A stretch of DNA of 64,000 bases from Verrucomicrobiota bacterium (GTDB lineage Bacteria > Verrucomicrobiota > Verrucomicrobiia > Opitutales > Opitutaceae). Where the stretch lies: assembly GCA_023416735.1 (NCBI GenBank), contig JAEZGX010000011.1, positions 1 to 64,000 of the forward strand. The letters are read 5' to 3'. The translations under genes were made by a program, and so were the position numbers. Of this stretch, positions 19,222-27,180 are shown piece by piece (within the stretch, counting starts at the first letter, position 1; each line of letters begins with the position of its first letter). Below the pieces are notes generated by a model. The model did no database searches and was not told the origin of the DNA. It saw only the letters and a list, made by a program, of their open reading frames with translations.

Positions 19222-19991
19222 CCGCGCTAGCTGCCCGCTCGCCCCGCTCTCGTCAACGCCCCGTTCTTCGCTTGGCGCCTGCCGCACTTTCGCCAACAAC
19301 AACGCGCCTGAACGCTCCGCCCGCCAACTCCCCTCCGTCTTCGCGCCCGCCGCCGAAAGTCCATCACGTTTCGCTCGGCCGCCGCATCCTGCTCTGGCCG
19401 CTCGTGCGTCTCGTCCGCTGGTGGGGCGTGTCGCTCCGCTTCGAAATGAAGCCCGAAGATGTGCGCAACTGCTCCAAGGACGACGTTCCCGTCGCCTTCG
19501 TTCTCTGGCACAACCGACTCTTCCTCGCCTCCGAAATCCACCGCCGCTTCCGCCCACACCGCCCGCTCTACGCTCTCATCAGCGCCAGCAAGGACGGTGC
19601 GCTCCTCACCGCGTTCTTTTCCATGGTCGAGGGCATGCAGGCCGTCCGCGGGTCGAGCAGCAATTTCGGCCGCGAAGCCGCTTCCGCGCTTGTCGACATG
19701 CTGCGCGACGGAAACGACATCGGCATCACGCCCGATGGCCCCCGCGGTCCGTGCTACGACATGAAACCGGGCGCCGTCATCGTCCCGCGTCGCACGCGCA
19801 CGCCGATTCTTCTGCTCGGCGGCGAATTCGAATCCGCCTGGCAGCTCAAAAGCTGGGATCGCTTCTATCTCCCAAAACCCTTCTCACGCGTGCGCGTCCG
19901 TTGCGAGTTGATCGAACCCGACCAACTCGCCGACCGCGACGCCGCCATCGCGCACATCCGCGAGCGATTGCAGGCGATCAATCCCGACTGA
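19206..19991 (+). CDS. DUF374 family lysophospholipid acyltransferase-like protein
   Basis: A 261-residue protein of the DUF374 group, related to acyltransferases acting in lipid A or phospholipid synthesis at the inner membrane. Landmarks are FVLWHNRLFLASEI (equivalent of the catalytic His), SASKDGALLTAFF, VRGSSSNFGREAASALVDML and GITPDGPRGPCYDMKPGAV. The first ~50 residues after the GTG at 19206 are Pro/Ser/Arg-rich without homology, so the real start may be downstream, near VHHVSLGRRILLWPLVRLVRWW, whose hydrophobic stretch is a likely membrane anchor. Confidence 0.82.
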   Translation: MATSTSALAARSPRSRQRPVLRLAPAALSPTTTRLNAPPANSPPSSRPPPKVHHVSLGRRILLWPLVRLVRWWGVSLRFEMKPEDVRNCSKDDVPVAFVLWHNRLFLASEIHRRFRPHRPLYALISASKDGALLTAFFSMVEGMQAVRGSSSNFGREAASALVDMLRDGNDIGITPDGPRGPCYDMKPGAVIVPRRTRTPILLLGGEFESAWQLKSWDRFYLPKPFSRVRVRCELIEPDQLADRDAAIAHIRERLQAINPD

Positions 19992-20020
19992 TCGATTCCG
20001 GCGCTGCGCCCTGAAATTGA

Positions 20021-20044
20021 AGCGCGGCCTGAAAGGGCCGCGCT
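20021..20044. terminator. hairpin terminator between convergent genes
   Basis: AGCGCGGCC and GGCCGCGCT form a perfect 9-bp stem with a 6-nt loop between the stop codons of the acyltransferase (plus strand) and the small carbohydrate-binding-like protein (minus strand). The flanking T/A tracts are short. Confidence 0.6.
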
Positions 20045-20051
20045 CCCTAAA

Positions 20052-20417
20052 TCAAAACGTCGGCGTCAACGTCACCGTCGTCCCGGCCGACACCGTATAA
20101 TCCGGCCCCGCGGACCACGTCTCGTCATTGATGAGAAACTTGAACACAAACGGCCGCGCCGACTCGCCCAACGCGAGCGACCAGCGATCGTCCGCCACGC
20201 ATTCCATGCGCACGCCTTTGTCCCAACTCAACCCGGGCCCTTCGCCGCGCAGATAAAGCGCATTGCCGAAACCCACGTCGATGTTCGCCGAGATCGTCGT
20301 GACAACCACCGCCGGAACCACTTTCGCGGCAGGCGTGGGAGTCGCCGTCTTGGCGACGGTCTTCTTCGTCTTTTTCGCCGGGGTGAGCGTGTTCTTTGCT
20401 TTGGTTGTTTTTTTCAT
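20052..20417 (-). CDS. small protein: basic Lys/Ala/Thr/Pro tail plus starch-binding-like domain
   Basis: 121 residues in two parts. Residues 1-35 are a low-complexity KKT/KAK/TPA tail resembling histone-H1-like or linker sequences. Residues ~40-121 form one beta-sandwich: NIDVGFGNALYLRGEGPGLSWDKGVRM, WSLAL, FVFKFLINDETWSAGPDYTVSAG. This is the pattern of CBM20/CBM48-type or 'isoamylase early set' carbohydrate-binding folds, where the Trp residues stack on glucans. There is no signal peptide and no enzyme domain, so a cytoplasmic glycogen-binding or regulatory role is possible but unproven. Confidence 0.72.
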   Translation of the reverse strand: MKKTTKAKNTLTPAKKTKKTVAKTATPTPAAKVVPAVVVTTISANIDVGFGNALYLRGEGPGLSWDKGVRMECVADDRWSLALGESARPFVFKFLINDETWSAGPDYTVSAGTTVTLTPTF

Positions 20418-20562
20418 GTCGTTCCTGATTCTGAAACCGAGGGCGAAGCCTACCCGGTCCCAGTGGCCAAAAAAAGCAAATACAGGGCCAAAGCCCGTCT
20501 CCGCCGAAATTTCGCGCGTCTGTCACGCGTCTGTCGCTCGCGAACCTCCGCCCGCCTCGCCG

Positions 20563-20724
20563 CTACTTGGAGCCCGCACGCACCGCGAGATTCAGCGCAA
20601 TTCCCGCCGCAAGCCCGATCCCGATCCCCAAACCTACATTGTCGAGCATCGCTCCCACCGCCGCGCCGACCACCACGCAAACGACAGCTCCGAGGGTCCA
20701 AAATCGTTGGTTCGAGGGCTCCAT
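20563..20724 (-). CDS. small membrane protein (53 aa)
   Basis: An uninterrupted 53-codon frame from ATG at 20724 to TAG. The product starts MEPSNQRFWTLGAVVCVVVG and continues with a second Gly-rich hydrophobic stretch (NVGLGIGIGLAAGIALNLAV), ending RAGSK. It looks like two short membrane helices with glycine-zipper spacing, the layout of many small verrucomicrobial and proteobacterial inner-membrane proteins. It stands alone between the carbohydrate-binding-like gene and the glycosidase. No family is recognised. Confidence 0.6.
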   Translation of the reverse strand: MEPSNQRFWTLGAVVCVVVGAAVGAMLDNVGLGIGIGLAAGIALNLAVRAGSK

Positions 20725-20817
20725 TGTAATCAGGGGTCGATCGTTTCACTCCCGCGGTCTTCCGCGTCTCACTTCGGTTTACGAAGCACGGAAATCGCCA
20801 GCGCGCAAAAGTAGCCG

Positions 20818-22326
20818 CTACTCCTGCTCGACATAAATCGGCGTCACCCCGACCCCCAGCGTCATCCTGCCGTCCACCAGCGCGACGTTCTGTTCTTCGC
20901 CCAGCGCATCGATCGCCCGCGCCGACACCCAGCTCGTAGCCCAACCAAATTCGACCGCCGGAGCATCCTCCCCGGCAAATCGATCCCGCTGTTCCCACAC
21001 GACGAAGACCTTCCCGCGACCTCCGCGATCGACCTCAAAGAGGAAGATCGAGGGATGATCCGGCGTCGGCACCCGCACCACCGATTGCACGCCTCCCAAG
21101 ATCGTCGTCATCCGCTTGAACGTTTCCGCCGTCAGCGTGGGCCGCATCGCCTCACCGTCGTTCACCATCAGCCCAAATTTCCCAAACATCAGGCCCATGA
21201 TGTCATCGCGCTCGTTCGTCGCCGGCGAATATTGCCAATACAGCGAGCGCCGAATCCCCGCCGAGAGCGCAAACAGGTTTTGCATCACCAGCGTGCGCGA
21301 CTGAATCCGCCGGTATTTCGCTTCGAGTTCCGGCGAACAACCCCACATGAACATCTGCGTCTGCGGCGCGAGCGTTGGCATCTTCTCATAGAGCTCCGCC
21401 ACCGCCCGCCCGATCTTCGGATCGACGGTCGCTGTGCCGTGCGCGTCCGGCGTCACCGACCATTGCTGCACGATGGGCAGATACGGCCAGTTTTCCGGAA
21501 ATTCATAGAAACTCGGCCCGCCATATTCGCCGCCAAGGATCGGTTTCTCATAGCCGTTCGCGCGCATCCGCTCCCGAATGTAGTCCACCCGCGGCACGAT
21601 CGTTTCCGGACCAAGATAGAGCCTCAGATCGAACACATCGAAAGCGTCCCCTGCCTCGCGCAGGACGTGATCGAAAAACGCCAGCGCCACGTCCTGATGC
21701 GGCATCGGAGGAACGGGTTCTCCATCGGGCGTCTTCAATCCGGGCGGCACAAACAATCCGTCGCAACCGCCGAGCACCACCAACGCGTCCGGATCCGCCG
21801 CCTTGACCGCCCGATGGAAAATCCGGAGTTGATCGACAAACTCCTCCACGTTGCCCGCCCAGAACGATGGATTCGTCGGCTCCGCGTCGTTGCCCCAATA
21901 CCGCACGCGCCCGTGGTAACGGCTCACCGTCTCGAAAACGAAACGATAATAGTCGTCCGGATCCTTCGCCGGCGTCGCCGGCATCATGATCGCCGGCACG
22001 CGCGTCGCCCAGGTTGACGCCGAATAGAGCGTCACAAACCCTTCGTCCGGGTTCTGCAGCTCTCCCACATACGTGTCCAACGCCGACCAATCGAACCGCT
22101 CTCGCTCCGGTTGAATTTGTTGCCAAAACAAAATCACGCGGCTGAGCCCCCCGCCGAGCTCACGCACGCCAGCCACATACGGTCGCGGCTTCACGCCGGC
22201 GTGCCCGTAGAGATAACCCCAGGCAATACCGAAGGGCGAAGCGTTCATCGGGGAGGGACTTGGATTCGCGAAACTCATGTGCGTAGCCAGCGCGAAAAAA
22301 GCGCCGAGAAGAAGAGGATGTTTCAT
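20818..22326 (-). CDS. secreted glycoside hydrolase-like protein (clan GH-A type TIM barrel)
   Basis: 502 residues with a signal peptide (MKHPLLLGAFFALATHMSFA). The barrel includes ELGGGLSRVILFWQQIQPERERFDWSALD, VRYWGNDAEPTNPSFWAG (an N-D-A-E-P variant of the N-E-P acid/base motif of GH-A enzymes) and KPILGGEYGGPSFYE (candidate nucleophile E). The C-terminal ~90 residues are a beta-rich domain. Similarity is to the GH5/GH39/GH42 type; substrate and even catalysis are uncertain because the first motif has an Asp-Ala insertion. It lies 40 nt downstream of a TetR gene, probably cotranscribed. Confidence 0.65.
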   Translation of the reverse strand: MKHPLLLGAFFALATHMSFANPSPSPMNASPFGIAWGYLYGHAGVKPRPYVAGVRELGGGLSRVILFWQQIQPERERFDWSALDTYVGELQNPDEGFVTLYSASTWATRVPAIMMPATPAKDPDDYYRFVFETVSRYHGRVRYWGNDAEPTNPSFWAGNVEEFVDQLRIFHRAVKAADPDALVVLGGCDGLFVPPGLKTPDGEPVPPMPHQDVALAFFDHVLREAGDAFDVFDLRLYLGPETIVPRVDYIRERMRANGYEKPILGGEYGGPSFYEFPENWPYLPIVQQWSVTPDAHGTATVDPKIGRAVAELYEKMPTLAPQTQMFMWGCSPELEAKYRRIQSRTLVMQNLFALSAGIRRSLYWQYSPATNERDDIMGLMFGKFGLMVNDGEAMRPTLTAETFKRMTTILGGVQSVVRVPTPDHPSIFLFEVDRGGRGKVFVVWEQRDRFAGEDAPAVEFGWATSWVSARAIDALGEEQNVALVDGRMTLGVGVTPIYVEQE

Positions 22327-22366
22327 CAAAAGGATTGCTCTGCAGAAGCGAAGATCGGGATGGGAT

Positions 22367-23059
22367 TTATTCGGTTGAGGACGACGCCTTCGACCCACCA
22401 ACCGACACCTTCCCGCGAGATTCGCGCGCAGTTCGCGAACGCGATTTCCGGGTCGCAAGATCGAAGATCGTGACCAGCTCCGCCGCATACTCCGCCAGTG
22501 ACAGCTTTGGATTCGCCGCCCACTGCGCCAACGCCCCATTGATCGCATGCATGAGCGTCGTCGCCATCGGCATGATCGCGAATGGTCGAAAGTCCCCGTC
22601 AGCCTGACCCTTTTTCAGAATCGAGATCACCGACTTCAGATACGCCGCCTCCGACCGCTCGCGCAGATACAATGCACCGCGGTCGTCCCGGTGGTTCATC
22701 AAGATATACGAGACCGCCAGCAGCTTCGCACGGTTCTGCTCGAGAAACGCAAACTCGGACCCGATGTAGGCGCGCAACTGCCCGCGCGCGGACGTCTCGA
22801 CAGCGATGCGCGGCACCACGAAATCCCGAATCTCAGCGAAAATCAGGTCGACCGCCTCCTCCACGAGTTCGTCCTTCGTGCCAAAATGATACACGACCAC
22901 GCTTTTGCTGATGTTCGCCCGCTGCGCGACCCTCGCCAGCGACGCTCCGGCATAACCTTCTTCTGCCACCCCCTCGATCAACGCTTCGACCAGTTGCCGA
23001 CGCCGCGCCCGCTCGATGAACGACAAATTTCGACCGGTCGGACTATTTTTATCCTTCAC
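22367..23059 (-). CDS. TetR/AcrR-family transcriptional regulator
   Basis: 230 residues. The N-terminal helix-turn-helix reads LVEALIEGVAEEGYAGASL then ARVAQRANISKSVVVYHFGTKDELVEEAV, the family's hallmark. The ligand-binding half contains FAFLEQNRAKLLAVSYILMNH. The last ~25 residues are a charged Ser/Arg/Lys tail. It probably represses its own operon with the downstream glycosidase; no palindromic operator is obvious right upstream. Confidence 0.9.
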   Translation of the reverse strand: MKDKNSPTGRNLSFIERARRRQLVEALIEGVAEEGYAGASLARVAQRANISKSVVVYHFGTKDELVEEAVDLIFAEIRDFVVPRIAVETSARGQLRAYIGSEFAFLEQNRAKLLAVSYILMNHRDDRGALYLRERSEAAYLKSVISILKKGQADGDFRPFAIMPMATTLMHAINGALAQWAANPKLSLAEYAAELVTIFDLATRKSRSRTARESRGKVSVGGSKASSSTE

Positions 23060-23573
23060 GGTCGAAACCCAGCTTGATCGATCAGCCGTGTCAAGTCAGC
23101 CGGACGTGCTTCACGCGTCAAAAGCCCGTCGTGCCGCTTCTCGCCATTCGGCAGAATAGTAAGCCTAGCCGGGGCCAGCGCACGCCTACGCCGACAATTG
23201 TGCCAACGCACACGGATCTCACTTCGCTCGCATCATCGGAAAATCCACACCCACGCCGGCACTTATTCTCCTCCGCCACGCGCTTCTAAGTTGGTGGAGC
23301 ACTCCTTCGTTTAGCACGAACCAAGGGGTGCTAAACTTTCTCTGCGAACAATCCTTCCGGGTGCTGAACGTGCCGCTCAGGCTGGAGCTAAACACCGTTG
23401 AGCGGCTCCCGGCAAAACCCTCTGGCTCGCAACCACTCACCACCTCGGCCGGTTCCCCTCGGTGGCGGCGCCCCGAACTCGGCGCAGAAGGCTGCTATAA
23501 AGCGATCCAAAAAGCTTTCAGTTGACGTGCTGAGCGCGGGTTGTGCCGCGCTCAGCTTTTCCAACGCTCGATT
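23060..23573. other. 514-bp intergenic region without recognised gene
   Basis: This lies between the TetR gene and the end of the TonB receptor gene. It holds a perfect 8-bp inverted repeat TTTAGCAC-N10-GTGCTAAA (23310-23335) and a strong hairpin at 23529-23556 whose T tract points to plus-strand transcription. A 65-codon frame at 23328-23525 has a GTG start and no recognisable protein features. It could contain a small plus-strand RNA or a decayed gene. Confidence 0.5.
23529..23560 (+). terminator. rho-independent terminator oriented for a plus-strand transcript
   Basis: GCTGAGCGCGG-GTTGTG-CCGCGCTCAGC is a perfect 11-bp stem followed by TTTT on the plus strand. On the minus strand the stem is not followed by T residues, so it does not look tailored for the receptor gene ending at 23574. 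No annotated plus-strand gene leads into it. Confidence 0.65.
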
Positions 23574-26500
23574 TCAGAAGTCCACCGACACGTTGAACCT
23601 CATCGAACGCCCGGGCGCGTAAAGATAGCCATAACGACTCTGGTCATCGAGGACGTTGTTCACGTTTAGCGCATACCGAACGTGATACTTGTCCTGATAC
23701 ACCATGCGGTATTCGAGCATCGCATCCATCGTCAGCCGGGTTTCGGTCCAGAGCTGCACGAGCGTGGGCTCGGCCTCGCCGGGCAGCGTGACCCGGTTGA
23801 TATTGCCACCGCCACCCGCGAAGCCGGTGAACCACATCCGCTTGTCTTCCCAGCGACCGCCCAGACCGACGGAAAAGCCCTTGAGCGCGGGAACAGAGTT
23901 CTCGAAGGAATAGCGCATCCAGGCCGAGGCCGTATTTTCCGGGCTATCGTCGGCGGACTGCTGGTGCTCCGGAATCGCAGCATTATAGGTGGTGGTGTCC
24001 CGGACGTCGGTATATACTTCAGGCGCGAATTTATTATAGCTCAACGTGCCGAAGTTTCCGTCCCGGATATACCACCAGCCAAAAGCGTAATAGGGTGCTT
24101 TGACGAACTTATAGGTGGGGGACGTTATCTTTCGCTGAACGTGAGCGTAGTTGAACGTCATGGTGAGATCGCGGGTGATGTTCGCGATGAGCGACACGTC
24201 CCACCCCTTCGCTTCGTCATCGAGCGGGACGGAGGCTCCCGACGCGGATGCAGCGTTCCCGGTGTCACCCGTGCCGTCCCCGTAATAATACGTCTGGCCC
24301 GCCGTGTAGGTGAAATTGCCGCCCCAACCGGTGTGGTTTAGCTTTGCCTCAGTAAGGAAGGCCAGGACGTCCGGGTCGTCGAGATTGACGAGCGGATGAT
24401 AAATCCCGTGGTCGCCTTTTCCGCGCAGCGTGAACGTATTGTAGTTCGCCTCCTCCTGCAGGCCGCGAAGCCCCGTGGTGGAATCGATACTCGAGCTCCA
24501 CCAGTTGGCGACGCCGGGGATGCTGTTGAAGCCGTCGGCTGGCGTGTATTCGTTCGCGCCGGCGGGAATGGTGGCCATCGCTTCCAGCGTCGGCCAGAAG
24601 CCCGAGGGGAAGATTTTTTTGGCGGTAGCGAGCCCTTTCTTTTGAATCGCATACCACACCGCATCCGCATTCGGGTTGGCCCAAAGCGTGCGCTGACGAT
24701 CGTCCTCCTGCCATCCTGCATTGATCGAACCCCTGGGATTGGGAGCCCACCAAAGGTATTTCGGGGTGTTGGTCCGTTCAATCTTGTAGGCCGAGATCGT
24801 GCCGGAGATTCGGCCGTCGAGGACGTCGAACTTGAGACCGATTTCCTTGTTCTTCGCCTTGGTCGGCGCGAACGGCTCACCATTGCCATCGGTGGCATAA
24901 TAGTTGGGGACCACACCCGTGGAATAGAGCCCAAAGACGGAGAGATTGCGGTTGATCGCAAAGCTCACGCCAACCTGAGGGCTGGTGGCCGACGGGGCCT
25001 CATTGCCCACGCGATTCGTGAGAGTTGGCGCACGACCGGCTTCGTAGTCGTAATAGGTCGCACCGCGCTGGTCGTTGCGGTCACGACGAACGCCGCCGAT
25101 CAGCGTAAGTCGTTCGTCCAGGAACTTGCCTTGATAAACCGCGTAATAACCGAGATCCCAAGTGACGGTCTCGTAGTGATTGAGCTTCAGCCGCGGAACA
25201 TCCGGGCGTCCATCACCTTGGAATCCATATCGGAAGGGGCTGAAGTCAGCAGGGTGGCGGTAACTATATCTGTCGATATCAGCCACACCATGGTTCGTGT
25301 ATGAATAAGGAGGACCGTAGACGTCTTCCTCGAGCTCCTGCTTCTGATATTGCAAGCCCACCACGAAGTCGTGCTTGCCCCACTTGCCGAGATCGAGGCG
25401 GTAAGTGGCATCCGCTCGCACCTGGAAGCGATTCTCCACCTTGTCGCTGTCGATCCAGTTGTAGCGAAGCGCGGAGGTCGTGTTGGAGGTGGGCGTGGGC
25501 GGCGCCACGCCTTCATCCTCGTAAAACTGACTGTTCACCGTCGTGTTCGCAACGAAGCCATAAAGGGTGTCGCCGCGAAAAGAGCCGGCCGGGCGATTCT
25601 GATAGATCTGCAACGGAGTGAGTCCGGAGGAAGTATCCGGAAAGCGGCCGTCGCGAACGGCTTCGGTCAGTGCCTCTCGCAGGTTATAGTTTGTCCCACC
25701 GATGCTGATGGTGGAGTCAGGACGGAAGTTAATCGGATTGTTGGTCGCGAACGGCTGGTTCACCGTGCCGGTGTCACGGATTTGCCGGGAGTTAAACTCG
25801 CGCCGCGACTGGGTCACACCGGCTTTGATGAAGAAGTCTTCCGTGATCTTTTGCGTGACGTCGATGACGCTATTGCGGAAAGGCCCTTTCAAATAGGTGT
25901 CCGGACCTGACCACCTGAACGTTCTCGGATTCACGACGCCGGGAGTGACGTCCGTCAACCAGCCGCCTGCGCGAGCCAGACCGCCGCCGGCGCGGATATT
26001 TTGGAAGCCGACGCCCGTCTGATCCACATGCCCGAATTCGTTGTCGACCACGATGGTGGTGTTTTCGAAGGGATTGAACGAGAAAACCGGCGCGATGGTC
26101 CAGTGCTTCGAATTATAGAAGTCTGTATAATCGCCGCGGTCCTCGTAAGCACCGGTCAAGCGGTAGCCCGCTTTCCACCGGCCGTTGCCGAGCGGGCCGG
26201 TGAAATCGAATTCACCCCGAAAAAGGCCATAGGAGCCAACCGAGGCCGCGGTGTGGTATTGCTCTTTCAGCAGCGGCCGTTTCGGAAGGTAGTTGATCAC
26301 GCCACCGAAGCTGCCGACGCCGTAAAGCAACGCGGAAGGACCGCGGAGCACTTCGACGCGATCGATATTGATCGAATCCGCTGAATACTGGCGGCGGAAT
26401 CCGTCGCGCAGGACTTGCTCGATCACGAAGCCGCGGAGCTTCGTCGTCGAATCGCCGGGCGCACGTGTGGCACCGCGGGGATCGTTCGCGCCCGCGGACT

Positions 26501-26864
26501 GCCGATCGTTGTCGGGCTCGTAGAACGCGTCCGATTGCGACTCGAGCACCACGCCCGCCGAGTAGCGCAGCGCTTCGCGAAGATTGTTGGCGCCGATATC
26601 GCGGATGAACTCGCTCGTGATCACTTCCAAGTTGAGCGGCAGCTCCTTGATGGCGGTATTCAGACGTGTGCCCGAGGTCGAATTTGTCGCCCGATATCCT
26701 CGGTCCTGGGAGGTGGTGACCTCGAAGGGCGAGAGCACCACGGGTTCGTCCGCGGACGGATCGCTTGCAGTCGAGGGGGATCGGCTTTCGGCGCCGGACG
26801 CGCCGGCGGCACTCAACAACAGAACCGTCGCCAGAGCGAAGCGGTTTGCCTGGGTCTTAATCAT
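23574..26864 (-). CDS. TonB-dependent outer-membrane receptor
   Basis: A 1096-residue receptor that imports large substrates through the outer membrane with TonB-ExbBD energy. It has a signal peptide (residues 1-24), then the Opitutaceae-type entry DEPVVLSPFEVTTSQDRGY, a plug domain (ELPLNLEVITSEFIRDIGANNLREALRYSAGV, IDRVEVLRGPSALLYGVGSFGGVINYLPKRP), a long beta-barrel and the terminal aromatic strand SMRFNVSVDF. A palindrome TCATAG-N4-CTATGA lies 114 bp upstream of the start and is shared with the neighbouring two-component and GH genes, suggesting uptake of the oligosaccharide they process. There is no SusD-like partner. Confidence 0.95.
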   Translation of the reverse strand: MIKTQANRFALATVLLLSAAGASGAESRSPSTASDPSADEPVVLSPFEVTTSQDRGYRATNSTSGTRLNTAIKELPLNLEVITSEFIRDIGANNLREALRYSAGVVLESQSDAFYEPDNDRQSAGANDPRGATRAPGDSTTKLRGFVIEQVLRDGFRRQYSADSINIDRVEVLRGPSALLYGVGSFGGVINYLPKRPLLKEQYHTAASVGSYGLFRGEFDFTGPLGNGRWKAGYRLTGAYEDRGDYTDFYNSKHWTIAPVFSFNPFENTTIVVDNEFGHVDQTGVGFQNIRAGGGLARAGGWLTDVTPGVVNPRTFRWSGPDTYLKGPFRNSVIDVTQKITEDFFIKAGVTQSRREFNSRQIRDTGTVNQPFATNNPINFRPDSTISIGGTNYNLREALTEAVRDGRFPDTSSGLTPLQIYQNRPAGSFRGDTLYGFVANTTVNSQFYEDEGVAPPTPTSNTTSALRYNWIDSDKVENRFQVRADATYRLDLGKWGKHDFVVGLQYQKQELEEDVYGPPYSYTNHGVADIDRYSYRHPADFSPFRYGFQGDGRPDVPRLKLNHYETVTWDLGYYAVYQGKFLDERLTLIGGVRRDRNDQRGATYYDYEAGRAPTLTNRVGNEAPSATSPQVGVSFAINRNLSVFGLYSTGVVPNYYATDGNGEPFAPTKAKNKEIGLKFDVLDGRISGTISAYKIERTNTPKYLWWAPNPRGSINAGWQEDDRQRTLWANPNADAVWYAIQKKGLATAKKIFPSGFWPTLEAMATIPAGANEYTPADGFNSIPGVANWWSSSIDSTTGLRGLQEEANYNTFTLRGKGDHGIYHPLVNLDDPDVLAFLTEAKLNHTGWGGNFTYTAGQTYYYGDGTGDTGNAASASGASVPLDDEAKGWDVSLIANITRDLTMTFNYAHVQRKITSPTYKFVKAPYYAFGWWYIRDGNFGTLSYNKFAPEVYTDVRDTTTYNAAIPEHQQSADDSPENTASAWMRYSFENSVPALKGFSVGLGGRWEDKRMWFTGFAGGGGNINRVTLPGEAEPTLVQLWTETRLTMDAMLEYRMVYQDKYHVRYALNVNNVLDDQSRYGYLYAPGRSMRFNVSVDF

Positions 26865-26977
26865 TTTTGGGGTCCTTCGGTTTGAATCCTTGCTGTGTGT
26901 GGCCGCGCTTTCGCAGGGACGCGGAAGCCGGCGGGGTTAACCCCAGCATCATAGCTACTTCGTGCGATGCAGTCTCC

Positions 26978-26993
26978 TCATAGGACGCTATGA
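26978..26993. promoter_or_regulatory. putative response-regulator operator, site 1 (TCATAG-N4-CTATGA)
   Basis: A perfect 6+6 palindrome with centre GACG, 114 bp upstream of the TonB receptor start codon. The same palindrome recurs at 30053 and 33230. An extra half-site TCATAG lies 29 bp away on the promoter side. NarL-family regulators bind inverted repeats of this size, and a NarL-type gene sits at 29312. Confidence 0.7.
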
Positions 26994-27082
26994 CTCCGGT
27001 TGAGCGACTCGGACCATAGGGGGAGTCAGCGATCACTCCGGGGCTTCTCTACAGCAGATTCAAAAACCGTAGCTCTAGCTTC

Positions 27083-27152
27083 GTAGCGGCAGGCGTCCCT
27101 GCCTATCGCGTCTGACTCTCCCGAGCCGGCAGGCACGCGGGCCTGCCGCTAC
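27083..27152. repeat. REP-like inverted repeat
   Basis: GTAGCGGCAGGC (27083-27094) and its perfect reverse complement GCCTGCCGCTAC (27141-27152) flank a GC-rich centre that has further GGCAGGC/GCCTGCC copies. It lies just downstream of the cytochrome gene, as REP elements commonly do, and may also act as its terminator. Confidence 0.6.
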
Positions 27153-27180
27153 ATTTGGCGGCTACCGTTTTCGATCTGCT

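Larger units (their letters stand above)
26865..27180. other. 316-bp intergenic region with regulatory site and inverted repeat
   Basis: It holds the upstream region of the TonB receptor: the full palindrome at 26978-26993, a single TCATAG half-site at 26949-26954 and a CATAG at 27015-27019. Further right is a separate REP-like inverted repeat at 27083-27152. No gene was seen. Confidence 0.6.

Noticed and set aside
23311..23334. CIRCE-like element TTAGCAC-N10-GTGCTAA
   Set aside because: CIRCE has TTAGCACTC-N9-GAGTGCTAA, so 13 nt separate the outer heptamers; here it is 10 nt and no chaperone gene is near.
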